This document shows positions 45,531 through 54,834 of a DNA stretch of 56,948 bases, in pieces (positions within the stretch are counted from its first letter, which is position 1; the number at the start of each line of letters is the position of its first letter). Origin of the DNA: Armatimonadaceae bacterium (GTDB taxonomy: Bacteria; Armatimonadota; Armatimonadia; Armatimonadales; Armatimonadaceae); assembly GCA_030446525.1 (NCBI GenBank), contig JAUJNC010000013.1, forward strand, positions 1 through 56,948. The letters run 5' to 3'. Under the pieces are notes generated by a model that saw nothing but the letters and a program-made list of their open reading frames with translations, searched no databases and had not been told where the DNA came from. Both the position numbers and the translations under genes were made by a program.

Positions 45531-46226
45531 ATGAACCGCACCAAGAAGCCGCTGCTGGTGATCGCCGCTCTGGCCACAGGGACCGCCGCTTTCCTAGCCC
45601 GGGCTCAGGCGCAGGTATCCGTCTTCACGTCGCGGCCGGCTTGGGAGGCGGCCACCGCAGGGAGCCCGGGAGTCTTCTTCGAAGACTTCGAGGGCTTCGC
45701 CGTGGATACGCCGTTTCGAACCGCGACGGTCGACGTCGGTCCCTTCACCCTGCGGCAGGCAGGGAGCGGTGCCCTGCGTAACTTCATCGACGTGCCGGCG
45801 TTCGAGTTTCCGGATAATAACGGCACGAAGCACGCCTCCCTGTTCACGAATTCCGGGGGCACCACCGTGGACATGACCTTTGCCGCCCCCCTCCTTGGCT
45901 GGGGGGCCGACTTCTTCGGGACGGCGACGGGCGAGCTACTCGATCTTGACCTGGTACTGGAAACGGGTGAGGTCTTGGCCGCGGTCCCGGTGAGCCTCGA
46001 CACGGGCTTCTTCGGGTTCGTGACGAGCCCTGCCCATACCATCGGCAGAGTGGCCTTCAGATCACGGACGGACATCCCGGGACCGATCGGCGAGGGGTTC
46101 GGTCTCGACAACGTCGCAGGGGCCCTCATCCCCGAGCCGGGAAGCCTCACGCTCCTTGGGGCGGGTGCCCTTGCTCTGGTGAGCTACGGCTGGCGCCGCC
46201 GTGGGCGACCGGAGGTTCCGGATTGA
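45531..46226 (+). CDS. PEP-CTERM sorting-signal protein
   Basis: 231 residues, intact, with a GGAAGGAACCCCC ribosome binding site. Signal peptide (residues 1-27), a beta-rich body (DFEGFAVDTPFR, TVDMTFAAPLLGWGADFFGTATG) and a C-terminal IPEPGSLTLLGAGALALVS...RRR. This is the PEP-CTERM tripartite motif recognised by EpsH/exosortase. No exosortase gene lies in the window. The body resembles the uncharacterised PEP-CTERM proteins with a GxGxDNV-type segment (GFGLDNVAGA). Confidence 0.88.
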   Translation: MNRTKKPLLVIAALATGTAAFLARAQAQVSVFTSRPAWEAATAGSPGVFFEDFEGFAVDTPFRTATVDVGPFTLRQAGSGALRNFIDVPAFEFPDNNGTKHASLFTNSGGTTVDMTFAAPLLGWGADFFGTATGELLDLDLVLETGEVLAAVPVSLDTGFFGFVTSPAHTIGRVAFRSRTDIPGPIGEGFGLDNVAGALIPEPGSLTLLGAGALALVSYGWRRRGRPEVPD

Positions 46227-46319
46227 CCGTCGCCCTGCGGCGTCGCTCCGATCCCTCACGGCTTGGCGTCAGCCCTCCATACGACCCTGCCGTTCGCGTA
46301 GATGACGCGCCATACCGCG

Positions 46320-46700
46320 TCACCGCGGCTGCACGACGAGCTTTCCGCGGAGCATGTTCATGCCGCAGGTGAAGGTGAACTCTCCTGCTTTCTTCGGCGT
46401 AAACTCGATCGGCGTCGTCTTGTAGGCGGGGAGATCCCGCGCGATGCCGAAGTCGCCGAAGATGATTTGCTCGCTGCACCCGCTTGTCTCATCCCGGTAG
46501 AAGTCGAGCCGCACGGGCTCCCCCTCTTTCACCACGATGACGTCCGGCGAGTAGCCGCCCTTGACGGTGACCTTTATCTGCTGCACGCCCGAGGCGTCCG
46601 CCTGGGCGGCCACCTTCTCGCGCTCCCCGAAGAAATACCACAGGATAAACGCGATCAGCGCCGCGCCGCCCAAAACCACCCCGATCTCACTTGCATCCAT
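46320..46700 (-). CDS. Membrane-anchored cupredoxin-like protein
   Basis: Starts one base after the copA stop with AGAGGAGGTCTAGG as its ribosome binding site. 126 residues: one N-terminal helix (IGVVLGGAALIAFILWYFFG), then VKGGYSPDVIVVKEGEPVRLDF and EFTFTCGMNMLRGKLVVQ. The C-G-M-N-M end is that of plastocyanin-like domains seen with copper ATPases. Instead of the usual type 1 site histidine in the loop before it, the sequence reads SGCSEQIIF, so a Cys/Met-rich site is likely. It is co-transcribed with copA. Confidence 0.8.
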   Translation of the reverse strand: MDASEIGVVLGGAALIAFILWYFFGEREKVAAQADASGVQQIKVTVKGGYSPDVIVVKEGEPVRLDFYRDETSGCSEQIIFGDFGIARDLPAYKTTPIEFTPKKAGEFTFTCGMNMLRGKLVVQPR

Positions 46701-46701
46701 C

Positions 46702-49485
46702 CTAGACCTCCTCTCTGTAGCGTGCGGCGACCGGAGCCTTGAAGCCCCGAAGCCGCAGGCTGTTTGTCACGACCGACACGCTCGAAAGTGACATGGCGAG
46801 GCTCGCGATGATGGGCGAAAGAAGCCACCCCGTCATCGGGTAAAGGAGCCCCGCCGCAACAGGGATCCCTATCGTGTTGTAGAGGAACGCCCAGAACAGG
46901 TTCTGCTTCACCGTGCGAAGCGTGGCCTTCGAGAGGGCGATCGCTGTCACCACATCCCGGAGATCGCCCTTAAGGAGCGTGATGTCCGAAGCCTCCATCG
47001 CCACGTCCGTTCCGGTCCCGATGGCGATCCCCACGTCGGCCTGCGCAAGCGCCGGGGCGTCGTTGATGCCGTCCCCGACCATGCCGACCACGCGCTTCTC
47101 CTCTTCCTGGAGGCGCCTCACCTCCGTGGCCTTCCCCTCGGGCAGCACCTCGGCGAGGACCCGGTCCACGCCGACCTCGCGCGCCACGGCGTCAGCGGTC
47201 TTCTGGTTGTCGCCGGTCATCATCACGACTTCGAGACCCTGGCGTTTGAGTGCCGCGATCGCCGCCTTCGACTCGGGCTTTACAGGGTCGGCCACGGCGA
47301 GAAGCCCTGCGAGCCGTCCGTCCACCGCCACATACATCGGCGTCTTGCCGTTTTCGGCCAGGGCGCCGGCACGCTCTTCCGAACCGGCCAGGGCGACATT
47401 CTGCTCCCGCATGAGCTTTGCGTTCCCGAGCAGCAGGCGCTTTCCTTCGACCTCCGCCTCGATCCCGTGCCCGGCCAAGGCGCGGAAGCTTGTTGCCCCA
47501 CCAAGCGATAGATTTCGCTCCTGCGCACCCCGAACGATGGCCTCACCCAGGGGGTGCTCGCTCCCGAACTCGGCCGAGGCCGCAAGCCGCAAGAGCTCGT
47601 CTTCCGCCATGCCGGGCGCAGCGACGACATCGGTGAGCGCGGGTCTCCCCTCGGTGATCGTGCCCGTCTTGTCGAGCACGATGGTCTGGAGCTTGTGCGC
47701 CGTCTCCAGCGCCTCGCCGCCTTTCACAAGCACACCGTTCTCGGCACCCTTGCCCGTGCCGACGAGGATCGCCGTCGGCGTCGCGAGCCCGAGCGCGCAG
47801 GGGCAGGCGATGATGAGCACCGCCACGAAGTTCACGAGCGCCAGAGTGAAGCGCACCTCCGTTGGCGCCAGCACGTACCAGAGCACGAACGTTGCGACCG
47901 CGATGGACAGGACGATCGGCGTGAAGATGCCGCTGATGACGTCCGCCAGGCGGGCAATGGGCGCCTTCTGCCCCTGCGCATCCTGCACCAGCTTGACGAT
48001 CTGCTGGAGCGCCGTGTCCTTGCCGACCTTGGTCGCGGTGAACCGGAACGCGCCCGTTTTGTTGAGGGTCGCGCCGAAGACCTCGTCACCCGCCTTCTTC
48101 TCGACCGGCAGGCTCTCGCCGGTGAGCATCGACTCATCGACGGCCGAGGCCCCGTCCAAGACCACGCCATCAACGGGCACCTTCTCGCCGGGCCGCACGA
48201 GCACCACATCACCGGGCTCGACCTCCTCGACCGGGACGTCCCTCTCCCGCCCCTGGCGGACGACGCGCGCCGTCTTGGCCTGAAGGCCCATCAGGCGGCG
48301 GATCGCCTCACCGGTCTGTCCTTTAGCGCGCGACTCCAGGAGCCGGCCCAGGAGGATGAGCGCGATGATCACGCTCGCCGCCTCGAAGTAGACCGGCGCG
48401 CTCGGCGCCGCCGTGGCGCCGTGCCCGGCGTGCCCCGCCATGCCCATCGGGTCCTGCCCCGTCGCTCCGGCGAAGAAGCCGGGGAAGAGGGTGGCCGCGA
48501 CCGAATACAGGTAGGCGGCTCCCGTGCCGACCGCGATCAGCGTGTTCATGTCGGCGGAGCGGTGCTTGAGCGCGGCCCAGGCACCCCGGTAGAACTGCCA
48601 GCCGCTGTAGAACACGACCGGGGTCGTGAGCGCCAGGCTGCAGCCAGTTCACGCCCGGGAAGTCGAGCCACGAGATCGTCCCATGCGACATCGCGATCAC
48701 GAGCACCGGCAGCGACAAGCGGCGGCAACCAGGAACTTACGCAGAAGGTCCGTGTACTCGGCCTTTCTGGCCGCCTGCTCCGTGTCCTGGGCGCCCTCCC
48801 CGGCACCGCCGTCCGGGATCTCACGCACGCGGTAGCCGAAATCCTCGACGGCCCGTCGGAGGGCGCGTGCGTCCGTCATGCCGGCGAGGTACTCGACCTC
48901 CACGGTCATCCTCGCCAGGTTAAAGCTTGCGCTGACCACTCCTCGGCGCCCCCGGAGGTAGTGCTCGAGCGGCTGTGCGGAGCCCGCGGGTCGGGCCGAA
49001 TCGTCCAGGAGGAACTCCGCCTCTTTGGTGCCCGCGGTGCCGTAGCCCGTGTCCTTCACCGTGCCCATGAGCCCTCGCGGACGCCCGGTCGCCTGCGGGT
49101 CGTACTCCACGGTCGCCTTACCGGTGGCGAAGTTCACGTTCGCCCCGCGCACACCGGGGGCACGGCTCAGCCTGCTTTTCGATGCGCCGGGCGCAGGCCG
49201 CACAGGTCATGCCCGTGACGGTAAGGTCCAGGCGCTCGCCGCCTCCGCCGGATGTCGCCGCCGCCTCGTGCGCGCCGCTTGCTTCCGCCGGGAAGGGACG
49301 CCCTCCCGGGTGGGGGTCGAAGCCTGTACGTACGAGGCCGGGTCCGCATCGAACCTCTGCTTGCACGAGTCCGAGCAGAAGTGATACGTGCTCCCGTTGT
49401 GATCACTGTGTCCCGCGGCCGTCGCCGGATCTATCTCCATGCCACAGACGGGATCCGTCACTTGTCGCTGTGTTACTGTCCTCAT
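46702..49485 (-). CDS. copA: Copper-translocating P-type ATPase with YHS and HMA domains (frameshifts)
   Basis: ATG 49485 follows GAGGAAGTC. N-terminal YHS domain ([31 protein letters not shown]), an HMA domain ([38 protein letters not shown]), a second degenerate HMA-like region, then the P1B-ATPase: [13 protein letters not shown] (CPC in helix 6), [11 protein letters not shown] (phosphorylated Asp), SEHPLGEAI (HP motif) and [13 protein letters not shown]. The frame changes near 49300, 49172, 48730 and 48637. At 49172 and 48637 the difference is one extra base in AGCT. It exports Cu(I) from the cytoplasm. Confidence 0.85.
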
Positions 49486-49553
49486 TTTGACTTCCTCGCT
49501 TCCAGGCTCAAACTCCGCCCGTCGTGAGCGGCGCACTACGAGCCCGTCGCCTT

Positions 49554-49628
49554 TTACTTCTCCGCGCCGCCGGCGCAGCGGGCCGGGTCGGCGTCGAACT
49601 TCCCTTTGTACAGGGTCGTCGTTGCCAT
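49554..49628 (-). CDS. 24-codon ORF between csoR and copA
   Basis: ATG 49628 is preceded by AGGAGAGAAGAC, a strong ribosome binding site, and encodes [15 protein letters not shown] and RCAGGAEK. The FDADPARC run resembles the end of a YHS domain. It lies between csoR (stop 49655) and the start of copA (49485). It may be a tiny metal-binding or leader peptide, or the relic of a duplicated YHS segment. Confidence 0.45.
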   Translation of the reverse strand: MATTTLYKGKFDADPARCAGGAEK

Positions 49629-49654
49629 TGTCTTCTCTCCTCTAAAGAGCGTGA

Positions 49655-49946
49655 TCACTTCAGAAACCGTCCTAGGGAGACCCGCACCTCGTCGACGAGC
49701 TCGTCCTGGGTCATTGCCTTGGCGCAGTGGTGCTCGGAGCCGGTACCGTGACCGACCACGCATCCCTCGATGTGATCCGTCAGGAGCCTCCACCCCCATG
49801 GCGTCGAGCGCCGAGCGCACGGCCGCCACCTGGGTGAGGATGTCCACGCAGTAGCGGTCCTCCTCGACCATCCTCTGTATGCCCGCGACCTGGCCGGCGA
49901 TCCGGTTGAGCCGCTTCTGGACACTGCCTTTCGTTTCGCTTTTCAC
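49655..49946 (-). CDS. csoR: CsoR-family copper-sensing repressor (one frameshift)
   Basis: ATG 49946; about 97 residues. [28 protein letters not shown] holds the first Cu ligand Cys, and after one extra base in AGCT at 49787 the frame continues [14 protein letters not shown], with the His and second Cys. This C-H-C set is the Cu(I) site of CsoR. The C-terminal helix ([19 protein letters not shown]) completes the fold. It probably represses csoR-copA-cupredoxin and, by operator similarity, the His-rich protein unit. Confidence 0.85.
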
Positions 49947-49973
49947 CGTGGTCCTCTCTCTTCAATGAAACCC

Positions 49974-50022
49974 GTACCGGGTAGGGGTATTTGTCTATTT
50001 AGAATATACTACCGAGGGGTAT
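49974..50022 (-). promoter_or_regulatory. Pair of CsoR-like operators before csoR
   Basis: Two imperfect palindromes share the right half GGGGTAT: 49974-49990 (left half GTACCGG) and 50006-50022 (ATACTAC...GGGGTAT). The second matches the ATACCCC-N3-GGGGTAT pattern seen near 52200 in 5 of 7 left-half bases. Their centres lie 32 bases apart. They lie directly upstream of csoR in the minus direction, so autoregulation is likely. Confidence 0.55.
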
Positions 50023-50132
50023 GTTTGTCAAGGGGTCTACAACGTTGCCAGCGCATGAAATTGGGCCACACGGCTCAAACCCCCTCCAGCCCTCTGTGAA
50101 CAAAGGGGGAGCTTGCCCCCCTTGCGCGCGAA

Positions 50133-50911
50133 TCAGAACGCACTTGAGTAGCCGACGACGAGGCGCACTTCCTCGCGCCCGGCGGCGACATCCGCCTGCA
50201 GCCCCACATCGAGGACTGAGGTGACCGTGACCCGCTCCCTTAAGCCCAGCCCCACGGATGCGACCGCCCCCCCCTTCTCTCCGCTTTGCACTACAGACAC
50301 CTCGGCGAGCCCTGTGCGGTTAAAGCGGGTCGGGTAGCCAAGCGGCCTGCTATAGCCGAGTGTCAGGGCCGGACGGAACGTGCGCTCATGATGATCTGCG
50401 CCCGGCGCGAAATGGGCGTCCAGGTTCAGGTGCAGGCGGTCGTACTGCCGCACGCTTTTAGTTAAGATCCCGCGCAGCCGGTACTCTGTCCCACCCCCGC
50501 CCCGGCCTGTGGGGAAGAACACGTCCCCTCGGAGGGCAAAGGCCGGGGTGCTGCCGTACTCGCGGTTAAAGTTGTGAAACAAGCCGACCCCCACCTCATC
50601 CAGGTCGGCGCGGGTGTCGTCGGAGTCCGCCCTGCCGCCCACGGAGGCATCGAGATCGAAGCTTATGTGCGAGTTGAGCGCAAACCCGTACAGGTACTCG
50701 AGCCGCCCTCCAAGTCCAAGAGAGCTCCCCCGCCGGGAGAACGCGCCAAGCCCGAACTCAAGTGCTCGCTCCCGGTAGGCGATGGAGTCCGCGTCATCGA
50801 AGCGTAAGGGGCGGCCTGCGTCGATGTTGTTGTGATCTACCGCCTCTGCGGCGGGGCCGCCACAAAGAGCACGGCCCTCAGAAGGAGCGGCAGGAGAACT
50901 GATCTTTTCAT
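50133..50911 (-). CDS. Outer-membrane beta-barrel-like protein (one frameshift)
   Basis: ATG 50911 opens a signal peptide (MKRSVLLPLLLRAVLFVAAP). After a shift near 50855 the text reads AEAVDHNNIDAGRPLRFDDADSIA and is then rich in alternating strands (FGLGAFSRRGSSLGLGGRLEYLYGF, HISFDLDASVGG, ALRGDVFFPTG, PALTLGYSRPLGYP), ending in VRLVVGYSSAF. A C-terminal aromatic residue and Gly/aromatic alternation are typical of outer-membrane barrels of the transporter/phenol-degradation type. It is coupled to the upstream His-rich gene by a TGATG junction. A channel for copper or its complex is possible. The family is not certain. Confidence 0.6.
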
Positions 50912-52141
50912 CACTGGCCTCCACCTTCTGGCATCTGGTGCCGCCCGTGGCCGGCGTGCCCGCATGCCCTTCGTGGCCCGTCATCTCGTTGCGGCCTCCG
51001 TGCCCGCTTGCGTGGTGATGTCCCCCGGGCATAAGTCCCATTCCGGGCACCCCCTCCAGGAAGCGGTGATCGTGGAGGCCGCCTTCCTCCTTTACGTCGC
51101 CGGGCTTTTCGCCCTTATGCGCCTCGGCGGAGACGAGCCAGACGGCGCGCTTTATCTGCTCTTCTTTCTGCTGCTCCCGTCATCCAGTCGCTGGCCAAAA
51201 TGTCGTTCACGAGATCATGGAGCATGTGCAGATTGTCGAAGGTGTTCGCGATGTGCGGGTACCTCGCCGCGAACCTAGGGCTCACCTCGGCGAACATCGG
51301 CATGAACGGCCGGTCTGTCCGGTAGAGCTCGGCTTCGTGGTACTGCTTTCCGAGCGCCTCGTACGCCCTCTTTTGCTCCTCGAGCGTCTTTCCCCAGAGG
51401 AGGTCGTGCATCGCGCCCTGGAGCCAGTGGTAGCCCCAGAAAAGACCGTTCACCTTCGGGTACTTCTGCCGGAAGGCCTCGAGTAAGGATGGCCGTCGAG
51501 GTAGCCCATGTTCATCGGGAGCGGTGTGATCGCGTACGGGACGCTCGTGTTATAGAACTGGTAGAGCCGCTCAACCTCCCTGTCCTTCTCCTCCTGCGTG
51601 AGCTCTGTGCTCGCAAGGACATCCACGATCTGGGCGTGGAGGATATGGGTCCAGTCAAAGACCTGCTCCAAGACGCCGTATCTTCGCCCGAAGGTGGGCG
51701 AGATGAACCGCTCGTCCGGCATGAGCTTGGGCGGGTTTTTCAGCACCCGGTTTATGCGGCCGAAAGTGTGGACTTCCAGACGGTCGGCTTTGCTGGTGAT
51801 GAGGTCCTCGTACGCCATCGCGTGGCCGACGGCGACCCCGTTCAGGTCGTAGGCGAGACTGGGCACGTTATAGATGTCGTCGTTATAGGCGCCCCGCCGC
51901 CGGTAGATGTGGTTTGTGTCCTTGTTGTCCAGCCACGCCGGAAGGTCTTTGGGCAAGGGCGGGAGCACACGGCCCTCGGCCGGGTGTGCACCGTGACCGC
52001 TCGCGTGCCCTGTATGGGAAGGGCGTTCTTTGGTGCCACGGCGCGTGGCGCACCGGGCTCCTTGTGGTGCCCATGCTGCGCCAGGGCAGCCGGTGCGAGC
52101 GAAAGCAGCGTAACGGCTGTGGCAACGATAGGTTTTTTCAT
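50911..52141 (-). CDS. Secreted His-rich protein of unknown family (frameshifts)
   Basis: ATG 52141 follows GAGGTGAAAGCCG; signal peptide MKKPIVATAVTLLSLAPAALAQ, then HGHHKEPGAP. The body reads DLPAWLDNKDTNHIYRRRG, YNVPSLAYDLNGVAVGHAMAY, LEVHTFGRINRVLKN, VFDWTHILHAQIVDVLA and VNGLFWGYHWLQGAMHDLLWG, about 400 residues, helical and full of paired histidines. The C-terminus is His/Gly/Met-rich (GGHHHASGHGG, MTGHEGHAGH). Frame changes near 52030, 51480 and 51180. I know no family. Two CsoR-type operators stand in front, so copper binding or oxidation is likely. Confidence 0.6.
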
Positions 52142-52176
52142 CGGCTTTCACCTCATGCTCCCTTTCAAGTGAGGCA

Positions 52177-52225
52177 TATACCCCCTAGGGGTAAGATTTC
52201 AATGTAATATACCCCACTGGGGTAT
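52177..52225 (-). promoter_or_regulatory. Two perfect CsoR-type palindromes
   Basis: TACCCC-CTA-GGGGTA within 52177-52193 and ATACCCC-ACT-GGGGTAT at 52209-52225, both exact inverted repeats around a three-base centre. Their centres (52186 and 52217) lie 31 bases apart, near three helical turns. They sit 36-84 bases upstream of ATG 52141 of the His-rich protein gene. The pattern matches known CsoR-type G/C-tract operators. Confidence 0.75.
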
Positions 52226-52403
52226 TTTCGTCAAGGGTCAGCCAGGAAGAAACGGGAAATTTTTCGCTGTGGGCCTGGGTCAGGCGGGATGAGAGGGGTA
52301 ACCACCATGCCCAAGTGCCGCCAATGGCACGCGTGCAGTGGCCCTTGGGTGTGGTTTCATTCGCGATGCTCTTCTCCCTTTTCGGGTTACTAACGGTACT
52401 TCG
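52226..52403. other. Divergent intergenic gap
   Basis: A 178-base divergent gap between the copper operators and the acylase promoter. No gene or repeat seen. Confidence 0.4.
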
Positions 52404-52432
52404 TTGACTTCAGGTCGGGGCTGAGGTATAAA
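52404..52432 (+). promoter_or_regulatory. Near-consensus sigma70 promoter for the acylase gene
   Basis: TTGACT (52404-52409), a 17-base spacer and TATAAA (52427-52432). Transcription would begin near 52439, about ten bases before the GTG at 52449, with GAGGAG at 52451-52456 inside the reading frame. Confidence 0.6.
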
Positions 52433-52448
52433 GCCGGCGGGAAGGCCA

Positions 52449-54773
52449 GTGAGGAGTTCCGGAGCGGTCTGGCTGCAACCGTGGACGATGCTGGGGCGCT
52501 ACTGGCGTGCGTGGTCGGCTCTGCCCCTGCCACCCGAGCTACAACAGTTGCTTGAAGTGGCTGTGCAAGGGAACGGCATCTATTTCTATCGTACCCAAGG
52601 TGAAACTGTCATGGTGAAAGCTCCGGACCTGCAGGCGGAGGCGGAAAAGATCGCGCGCTCGGTCACGATCTACCGCGACACGTACGGCGTACCGCACGTC
52701 TACGGGGCCCACCGACGCGAGCGTCGTCTTCGGCCTCATGTACGCGCAGGCCGAAGACAACTTCTGCAGATCGAAGAGGACTACATCCACGCGCTGGGCC
52801 GGGCGTCCGAGGTGTACGGCGAAAAGCGGCTGCTGGGCGATCTGGCGCGCCGCGCCTTCGAGGTGACGAAACTATCGATGGCGGAGTACCGGCGCGCCAG
52901 CCCCGGCACGCGACAGTTGTGCGATGCCTTCGCCGCCGGCCTGAACTACTTCCTCGCGCGCAGCCCGCAGGTCAAGCCGAGACTCCTCGCGCACTTCGAA
53001 CCCTGGCACATCTTCGCGATGAACCGCGGCGTTTCCGGCGGGACCTTCAGCAGCCTCGGCCTGAAGCTCGAAGAGCCGCGCGCGGCGGCCCCCGAGCAAG
53101 GGCGTGCGGCCGCGCGAGCGGACCTGCGCCTCGAGGATGTGCGCGCGACGGACGTGGCGGGAACCCGAGTCGCCGGCCGGGTCGAACATGGGCCGTCAGC
53201 CCCGCCAAGAGCGCGCGTCGGGACACGCGATGCTGTTCATCAACCCGCACGTCGGCTTCTTCGGGGGCGGCCAGCGCTACGAGGCGCACCTGCACAGTGA
53301 GGAGGGCTGGAACATCTCCGGCTTCGCCATCCTGGGCACCTTCTATCCCCGGTCCGGGCACAACGGCACCTGGGCTGGAGCCACACTAACAACCACGCGG
53401 ACACCGCGGATGTTTATGTCGAGACCTTCGACGACCCCGAGAACCCGCTCGCCTACCGCTACGGCGGCGGCTACCGGACCGCGACCGAGTGGACGGACGA
53501 GATCAAGGTCAAGACGGACGCCGGGTTCGAGACCCGGCGTTTCCGGCTGCGCAAAAACCCGCCACGGGCCGATCGTGGCCCTGCGCGACGGCAAGGCGCT
53601 GGCGGTCAAGATCGCACGCTTCGAAGAGGGCGGCGTGGTGGACCAGCGGCTCGCGATGGGCAAGGCGCGCTCGCTGGCCGAGTTCAAAGCCGCCATGGGA
53701 CGCGTCACGATGGTCGGCTCCAATACCCTGTATGCCGACCGGGAGGGGAACATCACTTCTACCTCCACGGCAACGCGGCAGGCCCCGCCGGTCCGCGAAG
53801 TTCGATTGGACCAAACCGGTGGACGGCAGCGACCCCCAAACGGAGTGGCAGGGCTACCACGCCCTCGACGAACCTGCCCAGGCCTCCGACCAACCCCGAG
53901 ACCGGCTTCCTGCAAAACTGCAACTCGACCCCCTTTCTGGCCACGGCCCAGGGCAACCCGTTCGAGGAGAACTACCCGGCGTACATGGCGCCCGAACCGG
54001 ATACCCCCCGCGCCCGCATCTCGCGGCGCATCCTGACGGAGAAGGGGAAGTTCACTTTCGACGAGTGGGCGCGCGCCGCCTTCGACACGAGGGTGATAGA
54101 GGCCGAAACGCAAATACCTCCGCTGGTCGCCGAGTGGGAGGGGCTTGAAGGAACGGACGCCGCGCGCGCCCAGAAGCTGAGCGCACCTGTCGAGGAGCTC
54201 AGGTCGTGGGACGGCGTGAGCACCGTCGAGTCCCAGGCCATGACGCTGTTCGTCCATTGGCACCGGCGCGTGCACGGACGGGCAAGCGCGCAGGATCAGG
54301 GTGATGAGGACAGTGAGCCGTGGCCGAAGGTTCGCGCGCTGGAAGCCGTGGTGAGCGAGCTGGAGCAGGACTGGGGCACGTGGCGCGTGGCGTGGGGCGA
54401 GGTGAACCGGCTGCAGCGCGTGCACACGGGCGGGGACGAGCCGTTCCGGGATGACCGGCCAAGCTCAGCGGTCGCGGGCGGCCCGGGACCGGTCGGCATC
54501 GTTTTCAACTTCTATACGCGCCCCGAGGAGGGGCAGAAGCGGCGCTACGGCGTTTCCGGCAATACGTACGTGAGCGTGATCGAGTTCGGACCCGAGGTCC
54601 GGGCCCGCTCGCTGCTCGTGTTCGGCCAGAGCGCCGACCCGAAGTCGCCGCACCACCTCGATCAGACCGAACTGTACGCCAAAGGCCGGGTCAAGCCGGC
54701 GTGGTTCGCCCTGCCGGAGATCCAGGCGAACGCGACGCGCGCCTACCACCCCGGCGAAGCGCGAAGGCCGTAG
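52449..54773 (+). CDS. Penicillin-acylase family N-terminal nucleophile hydrolase (frameshifts)
   Basis: [15 protein letters not shown] (alpha-chain start), [22 protein letters not shown] and [14 protein letters not shown] are the S45 alpha chain. After shifts near 53180-53200, [12 protein letters not shown] gives the new N-terminal Ser of the beta chain, then [35 protein letters not shown] and [10 protein letters not shown]. Frame changes occur near 52720, 52750, 53060, 53190, 53380, 53550, 53760 and 53870. About 775 residues. The start is open: GTG 52449, ATG 52488 or ATG 52611, and no signal peptide is seen. It may deacylate beta-lactams, homoserine lactones or peptides. Confidence 0.75.
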
Positions 54774-54822
54774 ACGGCGTAGCGGCGCCGCAGGCGGCGC
54801 CCCTGCAGCTGTCTTCTTGTGC

Positions 54823-54828
54823 TATACT
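54823..54828 (+). promoter_or_regulatory. -10 box with leaderless geometry
   Basis: TATACT (54823-54828) is followed after exactly six bases by ATG 54835 of the oxidase gene, and there is no ribosome binding site. The -35 region is poor. The spacing repeats that of the DUF6788 gene and is within a base of that of the PhnP-like gene. Confidence 0.5.
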
Positions 54829-54834
54829 AAGGAC

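Noticed and set aside
46227..46319. Minus-strand text reading GDAVWRVIYANGRVVWRAD after the cupredoxin stop
   Set aside because: Only about 20 codons with no start. It could be a relic of another gene's end, but nothing else supports it.
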